In this document: positions 50,140 to 58,211 of the stretch, piece by piece | How the letters are laid out: every line of letters starts with the position of its first letter | Numbering within the stretch: position 1 is the first letter of the stretch | Origin: Shimia_B sp039815465 | Lineage (GTDB): Bacteria > Pseudomonadota > Alphaproteobacteria > Rhodobacterales > Rhodobacteraceae | DNA: 64,000 nt | Assembly: GCA_039815465.1 (NCBI GenBank) | Contig: JBCBZG010000021.1 | Coordinates: 1-64,000 of the forward strand | Direction: 5' to 3' | Position numbers and translations under genes: made by a program | The notes under the pieces: model-generated | Told to the model about the DNA's origin: nothing | Databases searched by the model: none | What the model saw: the letters and a program-made list of their open reading frames with translations, nothing else

Positions 50140-50930
50140 TACGATCTGTCCTTAAGATATCCGCTGAAAAACAACAGCTTACGCACTTGATCGACGGTCA
50201 AGATTTCCCTCCCACGATGGATCATTGCGTGGCAGTTTGGGCATACCGCAACCAGATCTTTCCCTGGGTCTACCAAATGGCGTTCTTGCTTGTTCCCGAG
50301 CGGATTTACATGGTGAATGTGAATGAAGTCATCCCCTACCTCGCCGTAGCGTTCCCCAAAATCTACATCGCAGCAGGCGCACGGCAGGCGCCCATTTGAT
50401 TTAGACTTCGCGAAAAGCACAGCGGCCCGCCGAAGCTCTGGGTCACGCTGATAGACGTTAGTTGTAACTTGCTTTTCAGCGCCTTCGTACTTTGGTTGCG
50501 CTTCAAGTTGCAGCGGCGATAGGGCTGGCCTGTCATCTGCAGATAACAGGAAAAAACTTGTGATCTTCTGTCGCTCTTTGGTTTCATGAGGGCGGCTGAA
50601 GCCAACCTGGGATGCATGAAGGTGCAGTTTAGTGAACTCTTCACACTCGTTTAGGGCGTTTCTCCAAAGTGAGGTGTACAACGGGTCGCCGAACTTGACT
50701 TCAACCAAGCCCTCTGCCGCCGCCACCGACCGAACCTGCCGCTTGCTCCCGCGACTCTCCTGCCAGTTAGATTCGAGAGCTCGCAGTGCCCACCCGAAGG
50801 GCACGATCGGACCATCGGGAGCGTCCAAGGCTAGAAATAGCAAAGCGTTTCTATAGTTCAAAGCATATGCGCGCGGGTCGGCGTCCTTGCGCTTCAGATA
50901 AGCTTTTAGACCACCCTCAAGGTCTCTCAC
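50139..50930 (-). CDS. HNH endonuclease with unknown N-terminal domain
   Basis: The 263-residue protein has a C-terminal HNH nuclease domain with zinc-type cysteines: C184-A-C186-C187, HIHHVNPLG (H206/H207 and N209), then C230-P-N-C233-H234. The first 170 residues match nothing I recognise. Base composition is clearly lower in GC than both neighbours (about 53% in three 60-nt blocks counted here, against about 70% in blocks from each neighbour). It starts at a GTG overlapping the pepF stop (GTGA) and ends on the base that begins the aminotransferase. It looks recently acquired and may be a defence or homing-type nuclease. Confidence 0.8.
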   Translation of the reverse strand: MRDLEGGLKAYLKRKDADPRAYALNYRNALLFLALDAPDGPIVPFGWALRALESNWQESRGSKRQVRSVAAAEGLVEVKFGDPLYTSLWRNALNECEEFTKLHLHASQVGFSRPHETKERQKITSFFLLSADDRPALSPLQLEAQPKYEGAEKQVTTNVYQRDPELRRAAVLFAKSKSNGRLPCACCDVDFGERYGEVGDDFIHIHHVNPLGNKQERHLVDPGKDLVAVCPNCHAMIHRGREILTVDQVRKLLFFSGYLKDRS

Positions 50931-52732
50931 CCCTCCATCGCCTCCAGCTCGTCGATGAAGCCTTCGATCATGCTGAGCCCCTTGTCCCAGAAGGCGGGGT
51001 CGGAGGCATCGAGGCCGAAGGGCGCCAGGAGGTCGGAGTGGTGTTTGGAGCCGCCGGCGCGCAGCATCTCGAAATACTTGTCCTGGAAGCCTGCGTCGCC
51101 CTCTTCGTAGACCGCGTAGAGCGCGTTCACGAGCCCGTCGCCGAAGGCGTAGGCGTAGACGTAGAAGGGGGAGTGGACGAAGTGGGGGATGTAGGCCCAG
51201 AACGTCTCGTACCCGTCCATGAAGTTGAAGACGGGACCGAGGGATTGCGCCTGCACCGACATCCAGAGCGCGTTGATGTCGTCTGGGGTCAGTTCACCTT
51301 CGGCCCGGGCCGCGTGGAGTTTGCATTCGAAGTCGTAGAAGGCGATCTGGCGGACGACGGTGTTGATCATATCCTCGACTTTTCCGGCGAGCAGGACCTT
51401 CTTCTGCTCGGGCGTCTCAGCGGCGGCGAGCAGTTTGCGGAAGGTGAGCATTTCGCCGAAGACGGAGGCCGTTTCGGCGAGCGTGAGCGGCGTGGAGGAC
51501 AGAAGTTCGCCTTGATCGGCGGCCAGCACTTGGTGGACGCCGTGGCCCAGCTCATGCGCCAGCGTCATCACGTCCCGCTGTTTGCCCAAATAGTTGAGCA
51601 TCACATAGGGGTGCGCGGTGGTGACGGTGGGGTGGGCAAAGGCGCCCGGTGCCTTACCCGGCTTCACTGGCGCGTCGATCCAGCCCTCTTTGAAGAACGG
51701 CTCCGCCAAGTCGCCCATGCGGGGGTCGAAGGCGCTGTAAGCCTCCATCACTGTTTGCTCGGCCTGGTCCCAGCCGATGACGGTGTCGTCCTCCATAGGC
51801 AGCGGTGCGTTGCGGTCCCAGACTTCGAGCGTGTCGAGGCCCAGCCATTTGGCTTTGAGCTTGTAGTAGCGGTGGGAGAGGCGCGGGTAGGCGGCGACGA
51901 CGGCGTCGCGGAGCGCTTGGACGACCTCGGCCTCCACATGGTTGGCGAGGTGGCGGGCCGCTTGCGGCGTGGGCATTTTGCGCCACTGGTCCTCGATCTG
52001 CTTTTCCTTGGCGAGCGTGTTGTGGACGCGGGAGAAGATTTTGACATTCTCACCAAAGGTCTCGGCCAGCGCCCGCGCGCCTGCCTCGCGCTGGGTGCGG
52101 TCCTGTTCGGAGAGCAGGTTCAGGGTTTCCTCGATCCCCATCGGCACGCCGTCCACGGTGAATTCAAGGCCCGCGATGGTTTCGTCAAAGAGGCGGTTCC
52201 ATGCGGCGGCGCCCACGGTGGACTGGTCGTGGAGGAACTTTTCGAGCTCGTCAGAGAGCTGGTGCGGCTTCATCGCGCGCATGCGGTCGAAGATGGGCGT
52301 GTAGCGGGCGAGGTCGGCGCTTGCGGCGAGGAGCCCGGCCAGATGTTCATCGTCAAGGCGGTTGAATTCCAGCGACCAGAAGACGAGCGGCGTGGTGGCG
52401 ACGGTCATGCGGTCCTGGGCGTCGGCCATAAATTTGGCGCGGTCGGCGTCGGTGGTCACCTGGTAGTAGCGCAGGCCCGCGTAGGACATGAGCTTGCCGC
52501 CGATGATGTCGATCTGCTCGTAGCGCTCTACGGCCTTGAGCATCCCTGCGGCGTCGAGCGTGGCGAGCTTGCCCTCGTAATCAGCGGCGAAGGCGGCGCA
52601 TTCCGTTTCAATCCAGGCCATGTCGCTCTCGAACGCGGGATCGTCCTGGCCAGCGTAGAGGTCGCTGAGATCCCATTCGGGCAGATCGCCCAGATCGCCG
52701 GTGCCATGGGTCGGGTTCGCGTCGTGATACAT
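50927..52732 (-). CDS. pepF: Oligoendopeptidase F (M3 family)
   Basis: This 601-residue cytoplasmic zinc metallopeptidase cleaves short peptides. The zinc motif HELGHGVH is followed by the third ligand in the LAETASVFGEM block about 25 residues later, as in M3 peptidases. The substrate-side FHSPFYVYAYAFGD-like segment (HFVHSPFYVYAYAFGD) near 530 is present. Length matches the pepF/M3 family. No signal peptide is seen. Its TGA overlaps the GTG of the HNH gene. A spacer with hairpins separates it from the amidohydrolase gene upstream. Confidence 0.93.
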   Translation of the reverse strand: MYHDANPTHGTGDLGDLPEWDLSDLYAGQDDPAFESDMAWIETECAAFAADYEGKLATLDAAGMLKAVERYEQIDIIGGKLMSYAGLRYYQVTTDADRAKFMADAQDRMTVATTPLVFWSLEFNRLDDEHLAGLLAASADLARYTPIFDRMRAMKPHQLSDELEKFLHDQSTVGAAAWNRLFDETIAGLEFTVDGVPMGIEETLNLLSEQDRTQREAGARALAETFGENVKIFSRVHNTLAKEKQIEDQWRKMPTPQAARHLANHVEAEVVQALRDAVVAAYPRLSHRYYKLKAKWLGLDTLEVWDRNAPLPMEDDTVIGWDQAEQTVMEAYSAFDPRMGDLAEPFFKEGWIDAPVKPGKAPGAFAHPTVTTAHPYVMLNYLGKQRDVMTLAHELGHGVHQVLAADQGELLSSTPLTLAETASVFGEMLTFRKLLAAAETPEQKKVLLAGKVEDMINTVVRQIAFYDFECKLHAARAEGELTPDDINALWMSVQAQSLGPVFNFMDGYETFWAYIPHFVHSPFYVYAYAFGDGLVNALYAVYEEGDAGFQDKYFEMLRAGGSKHHSDLLAPFGLDASDPAFWDKGLSMIEGFIDELEAMEG

Positions 52733-52805
52733 GAGGTGCCTTTCTGTCGCTTCGTCCTATCTGTGCCACCCGCGCTCAATCGGCAACCACCCCGCGTGTT
52801 TTTCA

Positions 52806-52879
52806 GGGCGGGCCCGCCAACCTCCCTTCTGCGCCAGCATACGCTGGCTTGAACTTGAGGGGGCGCGGCTTCGCCGCGG
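52806..52879 (+). repeat. Second repeat family, copy 2
   Basis: It shares CCTCCCTTCTGCGCCAGC and the ACGCTGGCTTGAAC block with 45773-45846, and ends in a CGCGGC-TTC-GCCGCG hairpin. It lies in the spacer between the amidohydrolase and pepF genes, in the orientation opposite to their transcription. Confidence 0.7.
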
Positions 52880-52892
52880 TTTGCCTCCGGCG

Positions 52893-52949
52893 GAGGTATT
52901 GTCGGCCAAAGGAAGCTGTGGGTCTTTCTTCCTTTGGCTGAAATACCTC
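52893..52949 (-). terminator. Long imperfect hairpin downstream of the amidohydrolase gene
   Basis: GAGGTATT...GCCAAAGGAAG (52893-52915) pairs with CTTCCTTTGGC...AATACCTC (52928-52949), giving about 19 base pairs with one small internal loop. With the 7-bp hairpin CGAGGGG/CCCCTCG at 52958-52975, directly beyond the amidohydrolase stop, it probably ends that operon. Confidence 0.55.
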
Positions 52950-52977
52950 GGGGAGCGCGAGGGGCTGGCCCCTCGTT

Positions 52978-53838
52978 TCAGAGGTCGAAGAGCTTGGTGG
53001 GGTTGGTGGTGAGGACCTTTTGGCGGGTGTCAATCGAGGCCACGGCGTCGAAAGCGTCGAGGAGAGTGGCGGCGCTGGGCATATGCGCCTCGGCGAGCAT
53101 GAGGTGGGGCCAGTCGGTGCCCCAGAGGAGGCGGTCGGGGTTGGCGGCGATGGCGGCCTCGACGAAGGGGGCGGCGGCCTCGTAGGGCGCGTCGCAGAGG
53201 CGGTAGAGGGCGGAGAGTTTGAGGTAGATTTTGCCCTCGGCAAGTAGGCTGAGGAGCGTTTGGAAGCCGGGGTTTTGTGTGCCGAGTGACAGGTCGGGCC
53301 AGCCAAGGTGGTCGATGACGAGGGGGACGCCGAGTTTTGGGATGTCTTCGGCGATCTCGGTCATGTGTTTGTGGCTGTTGAGCAGCATTTGGATGTGGAG
53401 GCCATGGGCGGCGAGCATTGGGGCCATGGCTTTTGCACCGGCCCAGCTGAGCACGCCGCCGTGGACGTAGTTCAGGCGGACGGCGACCATGCGGGCGTCT
53501 GCGAAGCTCTTGATGTCGGCCTCTGTTGCCTCATCGGGGAGGAGGCCCACGCCTTTGGCCCGCGCGCCCATGCGGCGGACGGCGTCTAGCGTGATGGAGT
53601 TGTCGGTGCCGTAGAGGATGGAGTGGACGAGGATCGCTTTCTCGAACCCGAGCGCGTCCATGACGGCCTCGTAGCGGGCGAGCCAGGTGTCGAGCGTGGC
53701 CTCGTCGGCGGGGTCCTCGACGCGGCCGGACCAGAGGGGAAAGTCGCTGCCCACCAGGTGGAGGTGGCTGTCGACCGCGCCCGGCGGTGCGCGGCGGGCA
53801 GGGGCGGTCGGGGCGGGGGGCATTGTTGCCTTATCCAT
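52978..53838 (-). CDS. Amidohydrolase-family (amidohydrolase_2) TIM-barrel hydrolase
   Basis: The 286-residue protein matches the family of 2-pyrone-4,6-dicarboxylate lactonase and related decarboxylases. The metal-binding DSHLHL (23-28) opens the barrel. LLNSHKHM, VIDHLGWP (a conserved His) and LLWGTDWPH (the conserved Asp) follow in order. It could hydrolyse a lactone from lignin-type aromatics, but there are no other pathway genes here. Its first eight bases overlap the DNA ligase gene, so the two are cotranscribed. Confidence 0.83.
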   Translation of the reverse strand: MDKATMPPAPTAPARRAPPGAVDSHLHLVGSDFPLWSGRVEDPADEATLDTWLARYEAVMDALGFEKAILVHSILYGTDNSITLDAVRRMGARAKGVGLLPDEATEADIKSFADARMVAVRLNYVHGGVLSWAGAKAMAPMLAAHGLHIQMLLNSHKHMTEIAEDIPKLGVPLVIDHLGWPDLSLGTQNPGFQTLLSLLAEGKIYLKLSALYRLCDAPYEAAAPFVEAAIAANPDRLLWGTDWPHLMLAEAHMPSAATLLDAFDAVASIDTRQKVLTTNPTKLFDL

Positions 53839-55423
53839 AGGTCTCCAGCATCGCTTTCAGGTCGTCATAGGTGTTGGCCTCGGCCATTGGTTTGTCCTTA
53901 CGCCAGCGGCTCATCCGGGGGAAGCGGAGCGCGACGCCGGATTTGTGACGGGATGAGGCCTGGATGCCCTCGAAGGCAATCTCAAAAACGTGGTGGGGTG
54001 TGACCTGGCGGACGGGGCCGAAGCGCTGGAGGGTGTTTTTCTTTACCCATGCTGTGATCTCGCGGAATTCGGCGTCGGTGAGGCCGCTATAGGCCTTGGT
54101 GAACGGCACCAGTTCCTCGCCGCGGGGGACGGCGAAGGTGAAGTCGGTGAAGAGGTTCGCGCGGCGTCCGTGGCCTGCCTGGGCGTAGATCATGACGGCG
54201 TCGATGGTGAGCGGGTCGATCTTCCATTTCCACCAGTCGCCCTTTTTGCGGCCACTGAGGTAGGGGGAGTCCAGGCGTTTGAGCATCAGCCCTTCGGCAT
54301 GGTTGTCGCGGCTGGTTTGGCGGGTCTCCGCGAGACCTTCCCAGCTGTCGAAGGGGACGGTGGGGGAGAGTTGGATGGGAGAGCCCACAGGGAGCGCGCC
54401 TATGGTGGCTTCCAGCTGCGCGCGGCGTTCGGACATGGGGCGCATGCGCCAGTCCTCGCCCGCCCATTCGAGGATGTCGTAGGCCTGGAGGACGACGGGG
54501 GCTTCCGCCAACACCTTTTTCGGCACGGTTTTTCGGCCAATGCGACGTTGGAGTTGGGCGAAGGGGAGCGGCGCGCCATAGGCCCAGGCGAGGACTTCAC
54601 CGTCGAGCACTGTGCCGTCGGGCAGGAAATCGCGGGCCTGGGCGAGTTCGGGGAAGCGGTCGGTCATAAGCTCCTCGCCGCGCGACCACAGGTGGTGTTC
54701 GCCGCCGCGGACGATGAGTTGGCCGCGGATGCCGTCCCATTTCCATTCGGCTTGCCAGTCTTCGGGCGGGCCCAAGTCTTCTGGCGTGTCGTCGAGCTGG
54801 TAGGCGAGGTAGAACGGGTAGGGGCGGGAGAGGTCTGCGGCGGGGTCGTCTGCCTCGATCAGTCGCTCCCAGCTTGTGGTCTCTGGCGTCCAGTTGCCCA
54901 TGAGTTTGTGGGTGATCACCGGCTCCTCCTGGCCTGTGGCTTGGGCCAGCGCGCGGGTCATCAGCTTTTGGCTCACACCCACGCGGAAGCCGCCGGTGAG
55001 GAGCTTGTTGAAGAGGAAGCGTTCGGTGGGGGCGAGTTGGTCCCAGGCGTCGAGCACGGTGGCTTTGCGGGCGTCTTCGTCCAGTGTGGGCAGAGTTTTG
55101 ATCACGCTGATCCAGTGGCTGAGCGACTGGTCGGATTGGCGCGTGGGCGGGGGCAGGACGAGGGCGATGGTTTCGGCCAGGTCGCCCACGACCGGGTAGG
55201 CTTCTTCAAAGAGCCAGAGGGGGATGCTCGCCTGCTCCGCCGCCCAGCCGCGCAGGTAGGGGGTGGTGAGGGTGCGTTTGGGGCGGCGGCCGGAGAAGAG
55301 GGCGATGCACCAGAGGCGGTCATCCTCGGGCGCGGTTTCGAAATAGGTTTTGAGCGCTGCTACTTTCGGCAGCGTTTTGGTCGTCTGGTCGATCTGGGTG
55401 AAGAGCGCGGCGAAGCGTTTCAT
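53831..55423 (-). CDS. ATP-dependent DNA ligase (cisplatin-response type)
   Basis: The 530-residue ligase has an N-terminal helical domain (about 1-200) and a nucleotidyltransferase core. The adenylated lysine is in EWKWDGIRGQL (about residues 227-237). Motif III (DGEVLAW), KKGDWWKWK motif V and a C-terminal OB domain follow. This subgroup is normally clustered with a SNM1-like exonuclease, an Lhr-type helicase and a phosphoesterase in DNA-damage repair. Here the exonuclease is two genes upstream, but the helicase and phosphoesterase are absent from the window. The gene overlaps both neighbours. Confidence 0.9.
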   Translation of the reverse strand: MKRFAALFTQIDQTTKTLPKVAALKTYFETAPEDDRLWCIALFSGRRPKRTLTTPYLRGWAAEQASIPLWLFEEAYPVVGDLAETIALVLPPPTRQSDQSLSHWISVIKTLPTLDEDARKATVLDAWDQLAPTERFLFNKLLTGGFRVGVSQKLMTRALAQATGQEEPVITHKLMGNWTPETTSWERLIEADDPAADLSRPYPFYLAYQLDDTPEDLGPPEDWQAEWKWDGIRGQLIVRGGEHHLWSRGEELMTDRFPELAQARDFLPDGTVLDGEVLAWAYGAPLPFAQLQRRIGRKTVPKKVLAEAPVVLQAYDILEWAGEDWRMRPMSERRAQLEATIGALPVGSPIQLSPTVPFDSWEGLAETRQTSRDNHAEGLMLKRLDSPYLSGRKKGDWWKWKIDPLTIDAVMIYAQAGHGRRANLFTDFTFAVPRGEELVPFTKAYSGLTDAEFREITAWVKKNTLQRFGPVRQVTPHHVFEIAFEGIQASSRHKSGVALRFPRMSRWRKDKPMAEANTYDDLKAMLETYG

Positions 55424-56247
55424 AGGTGGCTTTTCAAGAATGCGCCGAGGCTGCGGATGGAGCGGCGGGCGCTGGGCGACCAGGCGCCGTGCATTTGCCA
55501 GACATGGGGGACGCCGTCGAAGATTTCGATCTGGGCACCCGTGCGTGCGGCGAGTGTTTCGGCGTCGTAGCGCAGGATCTCGCCCGCGCCCACTTGGACA
55601 ATGGTGGGCACGCGCCCATCGAGATGGGGCAGGGGTGTGAGGCGGCGGTCGGTGGGGTCGATGTCGCCCATGGCTTTGGCGACGCGGGTGAGCCAGGCGG
55701 GGGGGATCAAGAGCTCCCCCCTGAAATCGACATCGGCGTTTTCCCAGCGGGCGAAGTCGAGCGCGGGGGACAGGAGCGCTGCGGCCACCGGCGCGCGTTC
55801 GAGGCAGAGATAGGCGGAGAGATTGCCGCCTGCGCTGTCGCCTGCGACGGCCACGGGAAGCTCCATCGCGTCGTAGACGGCGAGCGCGTCGTCATGGGCG
55901 GTGGGGAATTTGTGTTCCGGGGACAGGCGATAGTCGGGGGCGAAGGCGACGACGCCTGCCTCCCGCGCGAGGCGGCCGATCAGGTTGCGGTGGGTGCGGG
56001 GGGAGCCCATCGTGAAGCCGCCGCCGTGGAAGTAGAGCAGTTTTGGCGGGCCGGTGGTGCCTTCCGGGCGGAAGGTGAGGCCGGGCACACCGCCATAGGC
56101 GCTACGCGTGACGGTGACGTCCTTGGGGGCCGGTTCGAAGGTGGAGGTGAGTTCGAACAGTGCGCGCAGGGCGCGTTGGCTGGGGACCATGGCCAGGAAC
56201 GGGCGCTGCACGTAGCGGGCGTGGAGGCGGAGGGCGGCGTCGCTCAT
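55420..56247 (-). CDS. Alpha/beta hydrolase (HSL-type esterase)
   Basis: The 275-residue carboxylesterase of the hormone-sensitive-lipase family has the oxyanion motif HGGGF (near residue 74), the nucleophile elbow GDSAGG (near 137) and a late catalytic His (GVPHVWQMHG). It would hydrolyse short-chain esters. Four-base overlaps join it to the exonuclease gene upstream and the ligase gene downstream. That placement inside a repair gene pair is unexpected and probably reflects cotranscription rather than shared function. Confidence 0.87.
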   Translation of the reverse strand: MSDAALRLHARYVQRPFLAMVPSQRALRALFELTSTFEPAPKDVTVTRSAYGGVPGLTFRPEGTTGPPKLLYFHGGGFTMGSPRTHRNLIGRLAREAGVVAFAPDYRLSPEHKFPTAHDDALAVYDAMELPVAVAGDSAGGNLSAYLCLERAPVAAALLSPALDFARWENADVDFRGELLIPPAWLTRVAKAMGDIDPTDRRLTPLPHLDGRVPTIVQVGAGEILRYDAETLAARTGAQIEIFDGVPHVWQMHGAWSPSARRSIRSLGAFLKSHL

Positions 56248-57251
56248 GCGGCGTCCTCGGTCGAGGTGTCGAGGCCCTCGCCCTCATATTCCGTCTCTAC
56301 GATCGCGGCGTTGTAGCCTTGGCTTTCCAGCCATTGGCGGAAGACGCTCGTGTAGCCGTGGCTGACGAACACACGCTCGGCCCCTGTTTCGGCGATGGCT
56401 GCGTTGAGGCCTGCCCAGTCTGCGTGGTCGGACATCACAAATCCACGGTCGGCGGCCCGGCGGCGGCGCACCCCGCGCATGGCCATCCAGCCGGAGGCGA
56501 AGGCGGTGGAGGCGCCAGTGAACCTGCGCGCCCATGTGGAGCCGAGCGCGGAGGGTGGGGCGACGATGAGTGCGCCGGGGTGGTCTTTGGACTTTGTTGC
56601 GGGGGTCACGAGGGTCGTATCGGGGAGCGCGTAGCCTTGGGCGCGGAGGACGGCGTTGGTGTTTTCGACCGCGCCGTGGGTGAGGATCGGGCCGATGGAC
56701 GGGTCGAGGGCGGCGAGGATGCGTTGGGCCTTACCGAGGGAGTAGGCGCCGATGATAGAGGGGCGGCTTAGGGCGGCATTCCTTGCCCACCAGTCGTTGA
56801 GCTCCGCGCGCACTTGGGGTTCGGGCGTCCAGTTGAAGACGGGCAGGCCGAAGGTGCATTCGGTGATGAAGGCGTGGCAGGTGACGGGCTCGAAGGGTTC
56901 GCTCAGCCCGTCATCGACGACCTTGTAGTCGCCCGATGCGACCCAGACCTCGCCCGCGACCTCCACCCGGATTTGGGCGGATCCGGGCACGTGGCCTGCG
57001 GGGTGGAAGCTCACGGTGGCGTCGCCGATCTGGCGGGTCTCGCCGTAGGGGATGGTGTCGAGCGTGATATTGCCCAGGCGGTGGCGGATGACGGGGGCGG
57101 CGCCGTCGGTGCTGAGGTACCGCGCATGCCCCGGCCTTGCGTGGTCGGCGTGGCCGTGGGTGATGAGGGCATTTTCGACAGGGCGCCAGGGGTCGATATA
57201 GAAATCCCCCGCCGCGCAGTAGATCCCGCGATCTGTGAAACTGAGCACCAT
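56244..57251 (-). CDS. Ligase-associated SNM1-like DNA exonuclease
   Basis: The 335-residue protein has a metallo-beta-lactamase fold with the metal-binding HGHADHARPGH motif near residue 30, HPAGHVPGSAQ (near 83), and a beta-CASP region containing SDHADW near 280. Relatives form a repair module with the ATP-dependent ligase encoded in the same operon. The ATG at 57251 begins MVLSFTDRGIYC, which matches the family start. The long open frame reaching to 58172 runs antisense through the aldolase gene and is rejected. Confidence 0.87.
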   Translation of the reverse strand: MVLSFTDRGIYCAAGDFYIDPWRPVENALITHGHADHARPGHARYLSTDGAAPVIRHRLGNITLDTIPYGETRQIGDATVSFHPAGHVPGSAQIRVEVAGEVWVASGDYKVVDDGLSEPFEPVTCHAFITECTFGLPVFNWTPEPQVRAELNDWWARNAALSRPSIIGAYSLGKAQRILAALDPSIGPILTHGAVENTNAVLRAQGYALPDTTLVTPATKSKDHPGALIVAPPSALGSTWARRFTGASTAFASGWMAMRGVRRRRAADRGFVMSDHADWAGLNAAIAETGAERVFVSHGYTSVFRQWLESQGYNAAIVETEYEGEGLDTSTEDAA

Positions 57252-57344
57252 GGGCGTGAGTGTAGCTGCCCATGCCCGCTTGCCAAGGCGCGCCGCGCGT
57301 GGTGGGGTCCGCAAAACACGTGGACACATCGCTGGGAGGCACCC

Positions 57345-58106
57345 ATGGGCATAGCAGATTTCAAAAGTCGGATGTTGGCGGGGGAGCTTTTGGCGGGCAC
57401 GTTTCTGAAGACACCCGCTTATGAGCTGGTTGAGGTGCTGGCGCAGTCGGGGCTCGATTTCCTGTGCTTGGATGCGGAGCATTCGCCCTTTGACCGGGCG
57501 CGTCTGGATGCGTGTTTGGCGGTGGCGCGGGCGCTGGATTTTCCCGTTTTGGTGCGGCCCGCGGCGGCAACGCCCCATGACATCTTGCAGGCGCTCGATT
57601 CGGGTGCGGTCGGGATCGTGGCGCCTCATATCGATTCCGCGCAAAAGGCGGCGGAGTTGGCGCGGTCCTGTCATTTCGGGCGCGGCGGGCGCGGCTACGC
57701 GGGCTCCACCCGCTGGGCGGGGTTTGCGACGCGCAAGATGCCGGACATTTTGGATCAGACGGATCAGACGGTTGTGATTGCCCAGATCGAAGAGCCTGAG
57801 GGCGTGGCGGTCGTTGAGGCGATTGCAGCGACCGAGGGCGTTGATGGGATTTTCGTGGGGCCTGCGGACCTGTCGGTGGGCTTTGGGAAGCGGGACCAGA
57901 CAAGCCAGGAGTTGCAGGATGCCTTTGCCCGCTGCGGGGCCGCCGCGCAGGCGGAAGGCAAGACCTATATGACCTTTGTCGGCAATGCGATGCAGGCAGA
58001 AAGCTTGCGGCACCACGGGCTGACGATGTTCTTTATCGCCTCGGAACACTCGTGGATGCGCAGCGGGGCGGCTGCGGAGGCTATGGGGATCCATGGGTTG
58101 AAGTAG
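57345..58106 (+). CDS. HpcH/HpaI-family aldolase
   Basis: This 253-residue class II (metal-dependent) aldolase cleaves 2-keto-3-deoxy- or 4-hydroxy-2-oxo-acids to pyruvate and an aldehyde. The LCLDAEHSPFD segment near residue 40, the metal-binding glutamate in AQIEEPEG and the aspartate in IFVGPADLSVG all fit. GGGAGG precedes the ATG at 57345. It is divergent from the exonuclease and convergent with the lipase gene. The true substrate is unknown. Confidence 0.87.
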   Translation: MGIADFKSRMLAGELLAGTFLKTPAYELVEVLAQSGLDFLCLDAEHSPFDRARLDACLAVARALDFPVLVRPAAATPHDILQALDSGAVGIVAPHIDSAQKAAELARSCHFGRGGRGYAGSTRWAGFATRKMPDILDQTDQTVVIAQIEEPEGVAVVEAIAATEGVDGIFVGPADLSVGFGKRDQTSQELQDAFARCGAAAQAEGKTYMTFVGNAMQAESLRHHGLTMFFIASEHSWMRSGAAAEAMGIHGLK

Positions 58107-58130
58107 GCGGTCAGCTGTCGGTTTTGGCGA

Positions 58131-58199
58131 CCCGCCCGGTGGCCACACCGGGCATCCCCCGACATCCCCCACCCTCGGTCGGGGGATACCCTCAGCGCT
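58131..58199. repeat. Structured dispersed repeat, copy E
   Basis: Inverse orientation to copy A and nearly identical to it, except that the inner hairpin segment is missing. It has GCCCGGTG/CACCGGGC (58134-58153) and a stem CCCCCGAC/GTCGGGGG. It lies between the convergent aldolase and lipase genes. Confidence 0.8.
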
Positions 58200-58211
58200 A
58201 AAATGGTCGTG

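Noticed and set aside
50139..50930. Prophage or insertion element around the HNH gene
   Set aside because: No integrase, transposase, terminal repeats or phage structural genes adjoin it; only the single gene is compositionally different.
57252..58172. Upstream extension of the exonuclease frame
   Set aside because: It runs antisense through the well-supported HpcH/HpaI aldolase; the family start is at 57251.
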